A DNA stretch of 35,589 nt from Oscillospiraceae bacterium (GTDB lineage: Bacteria > Bacillota > Clostridia > Oscillospirales > Oscillospiraceae): contig JAGAQA010000064.1 in the NCBI GenBank assembly GCA_017622995.1, forward strand, positions 1 to 35,589, in the 5' to 3' direction. A program made the translations under genes and the position numbers. Positions within the stretch are counted from its first letter, which is position 1. Each line of letters begins with the position of its first letter. Positions 23,158 through 29,615 of this stretch are shown here, piece by piece. Below the pieces are notes generated by a model. That model was not told the DNA's origin. It was given only the letters and a program-made list of their open reading frames with translations, and searched no databases.

Positions 23158-23436
23158 ATGGAGAATCAATATGGTTCCGACTTTCTCACCATCACCGATG
23201 AAGACGGCGCGGAATATGAGCTGGAAGTGCTGACCACCCTGGAATACAATGGGGAGAGCTACCTGGCCGTCATCCCCGCCGGCCAGGAGGATGCCCAGCT
23301 GGAAGTAAGCATTCTCAAATCCATAGAAGAAGACGGCGAGCCCCTGCTGTGCGCCATTGAAGACGAAAATGAGCTCAAGGCCGTCTATGATCTGATGATG
23401 GATACCCTCTACGAGGAAGAAGAACAAGAGGAGTAA
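23158..23436 (+). CDS. DUF1292 family protein (YrzB-like)
   Basis: 92 aa, strongly acidic. The start at 23158 is chosen because AAGGAG lies 6-7 nt upstream; a longer frame from 23092 would begin inside the promoter. The sequence DFLTITDEDGAEYELEVLTTLEYNGESYLAVIPAG is the typical DUF1292 pattern, and the acidic end EEEEQEE is also common in the family. Function is unknown. In Bacillus the homologue yrzB follows the ruvX-like yrrK; here ruvX lies 3 kb away on the opposite strand, so this linkage is broken. Confidence 0.85.
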   Translation: MENQYGSDFLTITDEDGAEYELEVLTTLEYNGESYLAVIPAGQEDAQLEVSILKSIEEDGEPLLCAIEDENELKAVYDLMMDTLYEEEEQEE

Positions 23437-23454
23437 TCCTCTTGCGCTTGTCGA

Positions 23455-23530
23455 AAAACGGTCATTGCGAACCATGCCCCAGCCTGGTGTGGTGACCGAA
23501 GGGAATGCTCTTGAGTGCAATCTCTTGATC
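23455..23530. repeat. Possible degenerate GTCATTGCGA-type palindromic repeat
   Basis: GGTCATTGCGAACCATGC (from 23461), then TGGTGTGGTGACCGAAGGG and GTGCAATCTCTTGAT resemble the widespread interspersed palindrome that begins GTCATTGCGA and ends GCAATCTC. Only one copy is present in the window, so the call rests on memory of the family. Confidence 0.35.
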
Positions 23531-23559
23531 CTCTTTCCTGCTTGGTGCGTGTCGTGTCC

Positions 23560-23760
23560 TTTTGGACCCACATTTTTTAATCGGGATGTTAGATTTCCCT
23601 GCGGGATTGCAGACCTCCCGCCCCCGCTGAGACGTGGGGCGGACGTTGGGAGCAGCGAACGCCGGGAGCGGCAACCCACCTGCCGTTTCGTGCAGGTCAT
23701 AATCGGACGCGGTACGGCCAAAGCGGGTCCCCGGAGAACCTCGGTTCTCCGGGATTTTTT
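23560..23760 (+). ncRNA. Candidate structured RNA, possibly 6S-like (SsrS)
   Basis: There is no credible gene between 23437 and 23912, but the part from about 23560 to 23740 is rich in possible stems. GGACCC (about 23565) can pair with GGGTCC near 23725-23730 to close the molecule. CCGCCCCCGC and GTGGGGCGG flank TGAGAC. ACCTGC pairs with GCAGGT around CGTTTCGT, preceded by GCGGCAACCC and followed by CATAATCGGACGCGGTACGG. A strong terminator ends it. The overall size (170-190 nt) and the GGCAACCCACCT...AGGTCATAA style recall Firmicutes 6S RNA, but I cannot verify this and see no clear promoter. It could also be a leader of the next gene, although that gene has its own promoter. Confidence 0.45.
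23730..23760 (+). terminator. Intrinsic terminator ending the candidate RNA
   Basis: CCCGGAGAACC (23730-23740) and GGTTCTCCGGG (23743-23753) form an 11-bp stem, followed by ATTTTTT. The gene upstream (DUF1292) ends about 290 nt earlier. Confidence 0.85.
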
Positions 23761-23790
23761 GTGAAATTTTACTTTTCCCCCTTCTCCCCC

Positions 23791-23819
23791 TTGAAAAGCC
23801 GGTGTTTTTCCGTTATAAT
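23791..23819 (+). promoter_or_regulatory. Sigma-A promoter of the foldase gene
   Basis: TTGAAA (23791-23796), 17 nt, TATAAT (23814-23819): nearly consensus. The 5' leader to the ATG at 23913 is about 85 nt. Confidence 0.82.
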
Positions 23820-23912
23820 GGGCAGGTCTATCTGTAAATATACGGCCTTTTCCCCGGCCTGCCGGGATGCGGCCTATATCTGCACACAATAAACGAGAGG
23901 AAATGATACCAA

Positions 23913-25520
23913 ATGAGTGCATCCAGCAAGAAGAAGCTTCGTGCTGAAGAAAACGCCGCCAAGCTGACCGAAAAGCAGCTTGCGCAGAACAAGGAGGATC
24001 GGAAGACCCGGCTGTATACCATTTGCTTTGCCGTGGTTTTGGCGGTTCTCATCGTCACTGCCGCTGTTGTGAGCATCAACCGCGCCGTTGCCAACTCCGG
24101 CTCCCGGGAGCGGAAAACCGTCGCCGTGATGATGGGCGACGGGTCCCTGAGCAATGCGGAGCTGAGCTACTACTTTATTGACTCCGTCAACAGCTTCTAC
24201 TCCCAGAACGCCTCCTACCTGTCTCTGTTCGGCCTGGACACCAGTAAGGCCCTGAACCAGCAGGTCTACAACGAGGAAACCGGGGAAACCTGGGCGGATT
24301 ACTTTATGAACGCCGCCGCTGAGAGCGCCAGATCCGTCTACGCCCTGTGTCAGGAAGCCGCCGCCCAGGGCTACACCCTGCCCCAGGAGAATGAGGACCA
24401 GATTGCCACTGCCGAGAATAACATCGGCATCTACGCCGGTCTCTACGGCTACTCCAAGCCCGAGGATTACCTGAAGGCCATGTACGGCAAGGGTGCTTCC
24501 ATGGAGGGCTACAAGAACTATCTGCGCTCCAACATGACCGCCCAGAGCTATCAGGAGGCCTACCAGAACGGCCTGACCTTCACCGCCGATGAGGTCAATG
24601 CCCAGGATGCTCAGGATCCCACCTACTACAACTCCTACTCCTTCAACCAGTATTACCTGAGCACCGCCCGGTATCTGGACGACACTGCCACCAATGAAGA
24701 GAAGGCTGCCGCCGCCGAGAAGGACGCCAACAGCCTGATCGGTGAGGACATTCAGAGCGTGGCCGATCTGGACGCCGCCATCGCAGCTCTGGAGGTGAAT
24801 GCTGACTCCACCGTCGCCAGCACCGCTATGGAGAACGCCCGGTACAACGCGGTGAACTCCGTCATTGCCCAGTGGGTCAGCGACAGCAGCCGCAAGGAAG
24901 GCGACAAGGTGGTTCTGCCCAGCACCTCCACCACCACCGACGAGGACGGCAACGAAGAAACCACCGTTTCCGGCTACTACGTTGTGTACTTCCTGGGTTC
25001 CTCCGACAACCGGTTCCCCCTGGTCAATGTCCGCCACATCCTGGCCGGCTTTGAGGGCGGCACCACCGACGAGCAGGGCAATACCACCTACTCCGATGAA
25101 GAAAAGGCTGCCGCCAGAAAGACCGCCGAGGACCTGCTGAGCCAGTGGAAGCAGGGTGAGGCTACCGAGGACAGCTTTGCTGCCCTGGCCACGGAAAAAA
25201 CCACCGATCCCGGCTCCAAGGAAACCGGCGGCCTCTACGAGAATGTGTACCCCGGCCAGATGGTCAGCGCCTTCAACAACTGGTGCTTTGATGAAAGCCG
25301 CAAGCCCGGCGACACCGGCATCGTGGAAACCAGCTACGGCTGCCATGTGATGTACTTCGTGGGTCAGTCCCAGGAGACCTACCGGGAGTACCTGATCAAG
25401 AACGATCTGCGGTCTGCCGCCTACGAGGAATGGTACAACGGTCTGGTGGAAGCCGTGCCCATGACCATGGGCGATACCCGCTATATCCGCACCGACCTGG
25501 TTATGAATACCAACGGCTGA
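23913..25520 (+). CDS. Membrane-anchored peptidyl-prolyl isomerase (PrsA/parvulin-like foldase)
   Basis: 535 aa. A Lys-rich cytoplasmic start (SASSKKKLRAEENAAKL), one membrane helix (residues 34-54), then a long extracytoplasmic part. The helical SurA-like region spans about 75-230. The C-terminal part (about 370-480) has the parvulin motifs VRHILAGF, ATEKTTDPGSKETGGLYENV and CHVMYFVGQ, so it is a rotamase-type chaperone for exported proteins. It has no lipobox, unlike Bacillus PrsA, and is anchored by an uncleaved helix. RBS GAGAGGAAATGATACCA. It is monocistronic, ending in a terminator that also carries the next gene's ribosome site. Confidence 0.87.
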   Translation: MSASSKKKLRAEENAAKLTEKQLAQNKEDRKTRLYTICFAVVLAVLIVTAAVVSINRAVANSGSRERKTVAVMMGDGSLSNAELSYYFIDSVNSFYSQNASYLSLFGLDTSKALNQQVYNEETGETWADYFMNAAAESARSVYALCQEAAAQGYTLPQENEDQIATAENNIGIYAGLYGYSKPEDYLKAMYGKGASMEGYKNYLRSNMTAQSYQEAYQNGLTFTADEVNAQDAQDPTYYNSYSFNQYYLSTARYLDDTATNEEKAAAAEKDANSLIGEDIQSVADLDAAIAALEVNADSTVASTAMENARYNAVNSVIAQWVSDSSRKEGDKVVLPSTSTTTDEDGNEETTVSGYYVVYFLGSSDNRFPLVNVRHILAGFEGGTTDEQGNTTYSDEEKAAARKTAEDLLSQWKQGEATEDSFAALATEKTTDPGSKETGGLYENVYPGQMVSAFNNWCFDESRKPGDTGIVETSYGCHVMYFVGQSQETYREYLIKNDLRSAAYEEWYNGLVEAVPMTMGDTRYIRTDLVMNTNG

Positions 25521-25539
25521 TTCGAAACGTATAAAGAAG

Positions 25540-25575
25540 CCTCCCCAGGGAATCCTTTCCTGGGGAGGTATTTTT
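25540..25575 (+). terminator. Terminator hairpin whose 3' arm holds the ribosome site of the next gene
   Basis: CCTCCCCAGG (25540-25549) and CCTGGGGAGG (25559-25568) form a perfect 10-bp stem with a 9-nt loop, followed by TATTTTT. GGGGAGG (25562-25568) is at the same time the Shine-Dalgarno for the ATG at 25576, 7 nt away. When the hairpin forms, the ribosome site is hidden and transcription likely stops. Confidence 0.8.
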
Positions 25576-25929
25576 ATGAAGAAATGGATGTTTTTCGTCC
25601 TGGCGGGAGCGGCGGCGGGAAGCGTCACCGGGCTCTTCGGCGCCGGAGGCGGCATGGTGCTTGTGCCCCTGCTGACCATGGCCCCGGACCTGGGGAAGGA
25701 GGCGGTGTTTCCCACCTCCGTTGCCATCATCCTGCCCATATGCCTGGTCAGCATTCTGGCGGCCTGGGCATCGGGGCAGCTGCGTGTCCATGGGGTGTTC
25801 CCCTACCTGGCTGGCAGCGCCCTGGGGGGCATTGCCGCAGGCGTGCTGGGTCCCAGGATTCCCGTCCGGTGGCTCCACCGGAGCCTGGGGCTTCTCATTT
25901 TGTGGGGAGGGATCCGTTACCTATGCTAG
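25576..25929 (+). CDS. TauE/SafE (TSUP) family transporter, N-terminal half protein
   Basis: 117 aa, about half of a normal TauE/SafE permease (around 250 aa). Sequence: KKWMFFVLAGAAAGSVTGLFGAGGGMVLVPLL shows the TSUP signature G-x-G-A-G-G-G in the first helix; then PTSVAIILPICLVSILAAWA and further helices, ending at HRSLGLLILWGGIRYLC. TSUP proteins export sulfite, sulfoacetate or related anions, or move other small organic anions. The stop TAG overlaps the next start by 7 nt (ATGCTAG), so both halves are produced from one transcript. It depends on the terminator-embedded ribosome site upstream. Confidence 0.82.
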   Translation: MKKWMFFVLAGAAAGSVTGLFGAGGGMVLVPLLTMAPDLGKEAVFPTSVAIILPICLVSILAAWASGQLRVHGVFPYLAGSALGGIAAGVLGPRIPVRWLHRSLGLLILWGGIRYLC

Positions 25930-26288
25930 AATCCTTCCCCTTTTCCCTGCTGGTGGGCACCCTTTTGGGCTTTCTTTCCGGCTTGGGGGTGGGCGGCGGC
26001 AGCCTGCTGATCCTCTGGCTGACCCTGGTGCTGGGCTGGGACCAGGCCAGCGCCGGGTCCGTGAATCTGCTTTTCTTCCTTCCGGCGGCGGCCATCGCCT
26101 GCTTTTTTCGCTGGAAACGGGGCCTGCGCCCGGGAAAGGAGCTGCTCTGGGCCGCTGCCGCCGGGTGCGTCTGCGCCTGGCTCTTTTCCCGGCTCCGGTT
26201 CCGGATGGATACGGGGCTCCTCCGGAAGCTCTTCGGCGTCCTGCTGCTGGCCACCGGAGTGAAGGAGCTGATGTATCAGGCCAATTGA
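25923..26288 (+). CDS. TauE/SafE (TSUP) family transporter, C-terminal half protein
   Basis: 121 aa, the second half of the split TSUP transporter. It begins MLESFPFSLLVGTLLGFLSGLGVGGGSLLILWLTLVL, again with the Gly-rich signature, so the two halves are related by the internal duplication typical of TSUP. Helices follow: NLLFFLPAAAIACFFRW, ELLWAAAAGCVCAWLFS and LLRKLFGVLLLATGVKELMY. Start ATG 25923 overlaps the upstream stop. The two products probably form one permease. An alternative is a recent frameshift, but the overlap contains a proper ATG and both halves are complete, so an intended two-gene form is more likely. Confidence 0.8.
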   Translation: MLESFPFSLLVGTLLGFLSGLGVGGGSLLILWLTLVLGWDQASAGSVNLLFFLPAAAIACFFRWKRGLRPGKELLWAAAAGCVCAWLFSRLRFRMDTGLLRKLFGVLLLATGVKELMYQAN

Positions 26289-26525
26289 CAATTGACAGTT
26301 GACAGTTGACAATGCGAATCAAGAGCCCAAATACGGCAAACGCTGGAATCAAAGAAACCTATGTCATCCTGAGCGGAGCGCGAAGCGCGCAGTCGAAGGA
26401 TCTTTCCGGTGATGAAACCGTACTGCGCTACGAACGTAGAAGATCCTTCGACTCGCTTACGCTCGCTCAGGATGACAATCCGTTCGTACTCCGGGTATTC
26501 GCAATATTTGGGACCTTGATTTGCA
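26283..26525 (-). repeat. Dispersed repeat family B, copy 1
   Basis: About 240 bp. TTGACAATTGACAGTTGACAG-like repeats at 26283-26313 are followed by a long hairpin: GTCATCCTGAGCGGAGCG at 26363 pairs with CGCTCGCTCAGGATGAC ending at 26476, with inner arms GTCGAAGGATCTT / AAGATCCTTCGAC. Read on the minus strand it matches the copy at 34081-34310 along the full length (ATCAAGG...CCAAATATTGCGAAT at one end, CTCTTGATTC at the other). The first bases overlap the end of the TSUP gene. A piece of repeat A follows at 26547-26586. This explains the non-coding gap up to ruvX. Confidence 0.82.
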
Positions 26526-26546
26526 TTTTTCATTATTATCAATCAA

Positions 26547-26586
26547 ATTGATCCCGAAGGGATACAACAATTGTCCATTGTCCATT
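26547..26586 (-). repeat. Partial copy of repeat family A
   Basis: ATTGATCCCGAAGGGATAC, then CAACAATTGTCCATTGTCC correspond on the minus strand to the heptamer end and the ATCCCTTCGGGAT hairpin of repeat A. Confidence 0.6.
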
Positions 26587-26615
26587 CGTTTTCTCCCTAT
26601 TTTCCGGCGTTTTTC

Positions 26616-27032
26616 TTACGTTTTCTTCCGGAATGCCAGATACCCCTCCAGAATCAGGGAGGCAGCCACGGCGTCCACGGTATTCTTCCGCTTCTGGCCA
26701 TGGTAATTGTGGGCGGAGAGGATATTGTGGGCCTCCACCGTGGTCCGGCGCTCATCCCACATGGCAACGGGAAGCCCCGTGGCCTGCCTGAGCTCCTCCG
26801 CAAAGGCCCGGCACAGCTCCGCCCTGGGGCCTTCCGAGCCGTCCATATTCCTGGGAAGCCCCACAACAATCTCCGTAACCTGGTGTTCCCGGGCCAACCG
26901 GACCAGATCCGCCATGGCCTTTTCCCGGTTCCGGCTGGGAACCACATAGGTGGTGCCCACAATGGAGCACAGCAGATCCGAAATGGCCACCCCCGTCCGG
27001 GCGTCGCCGTAATCAATTCCCATAATTCTCAT
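26616..27032 (-). CDS. ruvX: Holliday junction resolvase-like protein RuvX (YqgF)
   Basis: 138 aa. An RNase H-fold nuclease of the YqgF/RuvX family, acting in 16S rRNA 5' maturation and possibly in junction resolution. The start MRIMGIDYGDARTGVAISD carries the first catalytic Asp; IVVGLPRNMDGSEGPRA and DERRTTVEA follow; the end KNTVDAVAASLILEGYL holds the last Asp. ATG 27032 has AGGAGG 7 nt upstream; a longer frame to 27170 would run over the rpmG promoter. Single gene, divergent from rpmG. Confidence 0.94.
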   Translation of the reverse strand: MRIMGIDYGDARTGVAISDLLCSIVGTTYVVPSRNREKAMADLVRLAREHQVTEIVVGLPRNMDGSEGPRAELCRAFAEELRQATGLPVAMWDERRTTVEAHNILSAHNYHGQKRKNTVDAVAASLILEGYLAFRKKT

Positions 27033-27067
27033 AACGCAGCCTCCTTTTTCCCCTATTGTAACCCAGG

Positions 27068-27151
27068 AACCGGGAAAAAGCAAATCCATCCTTCCATTTC
27101 TCCGAAAACTTTCATAAACCTGGGAAAAAGCTTCCGAAACCCGGGAAAAAG
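27068..27151 (+). repeat. Three direct repeats AACCnGGGAAAAAG upstream of the rpmG promoter
   Basis: AACCGGGAAAAAG (27068-27080), AACCTGGGAAAAAG (27117-27130) and AACCCGGGAAAAAG (27138-27151) lie between ruvX and the -35 at 27164. They are A-rich at the 3' end and could be UP-like or regulator sites. Confidence 0.5.
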
Positions 27152-27163
27152 AGAAAATATTTG

Positions 27164-27192
27164 TTGACAATCCTCCGGGGGTGTGCTAGAAT
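27164..27192 (+). promoter_or_regulatory. Strong promoter of rpmG-secE-nusG-rplK-rplA
   Basis: TTGACA (27164-27169, consensus), 17 nt, TAGAAT (27187-27192) with an extended TG. The transcript has a leader of about 130 nt before rpmG. Confidence 0.85.
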
Positions 27193-27198
27193 GATTCT

Positions 27199-27295
27199 AC
27201 CTGTGAAAAAGGGCTATTTTTTTGTGCGCCTTTTTCAGCCCCGGAGCGATTTCTATGTAGTTGATCGCTTTCTAAATTTTCTTTCTAGCCGGGCG
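27199..27295 (+). promoter_or_regulatory. Structured 5' leader of rpmG
   Basis: TGAAAAAGGGC (27204-27214) pairs with GCCTTTTTCA (27228-27237), with a U-rich loop. A second part has CCCGG near 27240 pairing with CCGGG near 27290, enclosing AGCGAT/ATCGCT. Function is unknown. Confidence 0.4.
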
Positions 27296-27330
27296 CGATA
27301 CAGGGAGGCAAATTTTAAGGAGGTGCCGTT

Positions 27331-27480
27331 ATGCGCGTGAAAGTCACTTTGAGATGCTCTGAGTGCAAGCAGAGAAACTACAACACCATGAAGAACAAGA
27401 AGAACGACCCCGACCGTCTCGAGATGAAGAAGTACTGCAGATTCTGCAGAAAGCACACCACTCACACGGAGACCAAGTAA
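27331..27480 (+). CDS. rpmG: 50S ribosomal protein L33
   Basis: 49 aa, a normal length for L33. [17 protein letters not shown] and [16 protein letters not shown] show two CxxC pairs, the zinc-binding form. It begins at an ATG 8 nt after AAGGAGG. First gene of the rpmG-secE-nusG-rplK-rplA transcript, the classical arrangement in Firmicutes; secE begins 15 nt later. Confidence 0.96.
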   Translation: MRVKVTLRCSECKQRNYNTMKNKKNDPDRLEMKKYCRFCRKHTTHTETK

Positions 27481-27495
27481 GGAGGACGTCCCATC

Positions 27496-27726
27496 ATGGC
27501 AGAAGTCAAAAAGGAAAACTGGTTCAAGAGAACCTGGGGCAAAGTCGCCAAGTACTTCCGTGAGCTGAAAAGCGAGCTGAAGAAGGTGGTCTGGCCCACT
27601 CCCCAGCAGGTGCTGAAAAATGCAGCCATCGTGGTTGTCTGCGTAATCTGCGTGGGCGTTTTCATCTGGCTGTTTGACTTTGTTGCTCAGGTCGGCATTG
27701 ACGCCCTCATCGGTGTCTTCCACTAA
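27496..27726 (+). CDS. secE: Preprotein translocase subunit SecE
   Basis: 76 aa. SecE is the essential small subunit of the SecYEG channel. A charged, amphipathic helix (FKRTWGKVAKYFRELKSELKKVVWPTPQQVLKN) leads into one transmembrane helix (AAIVVVCVICVGVFIWLFDF), the normal short single-span form of Gram-positives. The KKVVWP motif is diagnostic. RBS GGAGG. nusG follows after 11 nt. Confidence 0.96.
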   Translation: MAEVKKENWFKRTWGKVAKYFRELKSELKKVVWPTPQQVLKNAAIVVVCVICVGVFIWLFDFVAQVGIDALIGVFH

Positions 27727-27737
27727 GGGTAGCAGTC

Positions 27738-28268
27738 ATGGCAGAAACTGCAAAATGGTATGTAGTGCATACCTACTCCGGGTATGAAAATACCGTAAAG
27801 GCAACCATCGAAAAGACCGTGGAGTCCCGTAAGCTTCAGGATCAGATCCTGGCCGTGTCTGTTCCCCTGGAAACCGTCACGGAAATTACGGAGTCCGGCG
27901 CCAGCAAGACCTATGACCGGAAGGTTTACCCCGGTTATGTGCTTGTGAAGATGCTTTACAGTGACGATACCTGGCATGTCATCCGGAATGTCCGCGGAGT
28001 TACCGGCTTCGTCGGCACTTCCAGCAATGACCCCACGCCCCTGACCGACGAAGAGGTTTACGCCATGGGTGTGGAAAAGAAGGAGATTATTGTGAATTAC
28101 GCGGTGGGCGATACCGTTCGGATTATGGACGGCCCTCTGAGCTCCTTCACCGGCACGGTGGAATCCATCGATGTCGACAACAACTCGGTGAACGTGGTTG
28201 TTTCCATGTTTGGCCGGGAGACCTCTGTCGAGTTTGAGCTCGACCAGATCGAGGTCGTTTCCCAATAA
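27738..28268 (+). CDS. nusG: Transcription termination/antitermination factor NusG
   Basis: 176 aa. NusG binds RNA polymerase and affects pausing, termination and translation coupling. The N-terminal NGN domain starts KWYVVHTYSGYENTVKATIEKTVES and contains VYPGYVLVKMLYSDDTWHVIRNVRGVTGFVG; the C-terminal KOW domain is VGDTVRIMDGPLSSFTGTVESID. Its ribosome site is weak (AAGGGTAGCAG), so it may be coupled to secE translation. It lies directly before the L1-like leader and rplK. Confidence 0.97.
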   Translation: MAETAKWYVVHTYSGYENTVKATIEKTVESRKLQDQILAVSVPLETVTEITESGASKTYDRKVYPGYVLVKMLYSDDTWHVIRNVRGVTGFVGTSSNDPTPLTDEEVYAMGVEKKEIIVNYAVGDTVRIMDGPLSSFTGTVESIDVDNNSVNVVVSMFGRETSVEFELDQIEVVSQ

Positions 28269-28297
28269 GCGCATCGGGCCGGTTCACCGGCCGGAAC

Positions 28298-28348
28298 GTG
28301 GGAGGGGGTACACCCCCGAAAGAAATGCGCGAGGCGCATCATTACCAC
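28298..28348 (+). promoter_or_regulatory. L1-binding-site-like leader motif before rplK
   Basis: GTGGGAGG (28298-28305) and ACCAC (28344-28348) enclose two small hairpins, GGGGGTACACCCCC and ATGCGC-GAG-GCGCAT. The GUGGGAGG...ACCAC pattern mimics the L1 stalk of 23S rRNA, so free L1 could repress translation of rplK-rplA. Confidence 0.65.
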
Positions 28349-28370
28349 ATTTTATTCAGGAGGTGCTATT

Positions 28371-28796
28371 ATGGCACAGAAAGTAACTGGCATTATCAAA
28401 CTTCAGATCAACGCCGCTAAGGCAACCGCTTCTCCCCCTGTTGGTCCTGCTCTGGGTCAGCACGGTGTGAATATCGCAGCATTCATCAAGGAATTCAATG
28501 CACGGACCAAGGACCAGGAAGGCTACAAGATTCCTGTTGTCATCACCGTGTATGCCGACCGCAGCTTCACCTTCATCACCAAGACTCCTCCGACCCCCAT
28601 GCTGATCATGAAGGCAATTGGTCTGGAGAAGGGCTCCGGCGTTCCCAACAAGCAGAAGGTTGGCACCATCACCAAGGCTCAGATCGCCGAGATCGCCAAG
28701 ACCAAGATGCCCGACCTGAACGCTACCACCCTGGAAGCCGCCGAAAGCCAGGTTGCTGGCACCTGCCGCTCCATGGGCGTTACCGTCGTCGACTGA
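28371..28796 (+). CDS. rplK: 50S ribosomal protein L11
   Basis: 141 aa. L11 forms the GTPase-associated stalk base with rRNA. The family start [44 protein letters not shown] and the C-terminal RNA-binding domain with [21 protein letters not shown] are clear. RBS AGGAGG 7 nt upstream. Preceded by nusG and the L1-like leader; followed by rplA. Confidence 0.98.
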   Translation: MAQKVTGIIKLQINAAKATASPPVGPALGQHGVNIAAFIKEFNARTKDQEGYKIPVVITVYADRSFTFITKTPPTPMLIMKAIGLEKGSGVPNKQKVGTITKAQIAEIAKTKMPDLNATTLEAAESQVAGTCRSMGVTVVD

Positions 28797-28828
28797 TAGA
28801 ATGCTGATCCGGGTCTTTTCCCGGAAAT

Positions 28829-28854
28829 GTGGGAGGATTTTTCCGCATCACCAC
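28829..28854 (+). promoter_or_regulatory. L1-binding-site-like leader motif before rplA
   Basis: GTGGGAGG (28829-28836) and ACCAC (28850-28854), preceded by the hairpin CCGGG-TCTTTT-CCCGG (28809-28824). This is a shorter version of the motif before rplK and lies directly before the rplA ribosome site. Confidence 0.6.
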
Positions 28855-28873
28855 TTTAAGGAGGATAATTACA

Positions 28874-29566
28874 TTGTTTAGAGGTAAAAAGTATAAAGAA
28901 AGCGCGAAGCTCATCGACCGCGCTGTTCAGTACGAGCCCGCCGAGGCTCTGGGCCTGGTTGTGAAGGGCGCTTCCGCCAAGTTCGATGAGACCGTTGAGC
29001 TGCACATCAAGCTGGGTGTTGACTCCCGTCACGCTGACCAGCAGGTCCGCGGCGCCGTGGTTCTGCCCAACGGCACCGGTAAGGTCCGCCGTGTTCTGGT
29101 CTTCGCCAAGGACGCCAAGGTTGAGGAAGCCAAGGCTGCCGGCGCCGACTATGTGGGCGGCATGGAGCTGGTTGAGAAGATCACCAAGGAAAACTGGTTT
29201 GAGTTCGACGTGGTTGTCGCTTCCCCCGACATGATGGGCATTGTTGGCCGTCTTGGTAAGGTCCTGGGCCCCAAGGGTCTGATGCCCTCCCCCAAGGCCG
29301 GTACCGTTACCCCCAACGTTGCCGCTGCCGTTAAGGAAATCAAAGCCGGTAAGGTGGAATACCGTCTGGACAAGACCAACATCATCCACTGCCCCATCGG
29401 CAAGGTTTCCTTCGGTGCTGAAAAGCTGAGCGAGAACATGGACACCCTGATCAAGGCTGTTGTGAAGGCAAAGCCCGCGGCTGCCAAGGGTCAGTATATC
29501 CGGTCCTGCACCGTGGCCTCCACCATGGGCCCCGGCGTCAAGGTCTCCACCGCCAAGTACCTGTAA
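28874..29566 (+). CDS. rplA: 50S ribosomal protein L1
   Basis: 230 aa. L1 forms the mobile L1 stalk near the ribosomal exit site and is a translational repressor of its own operon. The start is TTG at 28874, chosen for AAGGAGG at 28858-28864 and the family start [21 protein letters not shown]; a longer frame from GTG 28829 would translate the regulatory motif. Signatures [37 protein letters not shown] and [19 protein letters not shown]. After it the usual rplJ is missing, and a terminator follows. Confidence 0.97.
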   Translation: MFRGKKYKESAKLIDRAVQYEPAEALGLVVKGASAKFDETVELHIKLGVDSRHADQQVRGAVVLPNGTGKVRRVLVFAKDAKVEEAKAAGADYVGGMELVEKITKENWFEFDVVVASPDMMGIVGRLGKVLGPKGLMPSPKAGTVTPNVAAAVKEIKAGKVEYRLDKTNIIHCPIGKVSFGAEKLSENMDTLIKAVVKAKPAAAKGQYIRSCTVASTMGPGVKVSTAKYL

Positions 29567-29578
29567 GCGAAAGCTGAA

Positions 29579-29611
29579 AATCCCCCCGAACGCTGAGCGT
29601 TCGGGGGGATT
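29579..29611. terminator. Bidirectional terminator between rplA and the peptidase E gene
   Basis: A 15-bp perfect stem AATCCCCCCGAACGC (29579-29593) / GCGTTCGGGGGGATT (29597-29611) with loop TGA. On the minus strand it ends in GGGGGGATTTTC, on the plus strand in ATTGCTGTTATT; it serves two convergent transcripts. Confidence 0.85.
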
Positions 29612-29615
29612 GCTG

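Noticed and set aside
23461-23764. A 99-codon plus-strand frame through the candidate RNA region.
   Set aside because: No ribosome site, unusual composition, and it spans the terminator hairpin; the base pairing explains the region better.
23874-25754. A long minus-strand frame across the foldase and TSUP genes.
   Set aside because: Same shadow effect: the plus-strand proteins have recognised domains, promoter and ribosome sites; the minus frame has none.
23158-27032. The ruvX and DUF1292 genes as one conserved pair.
   Set aside because: They lie on opposite strands and about 3 kb apart with several genes between, so they do not form an operon here.
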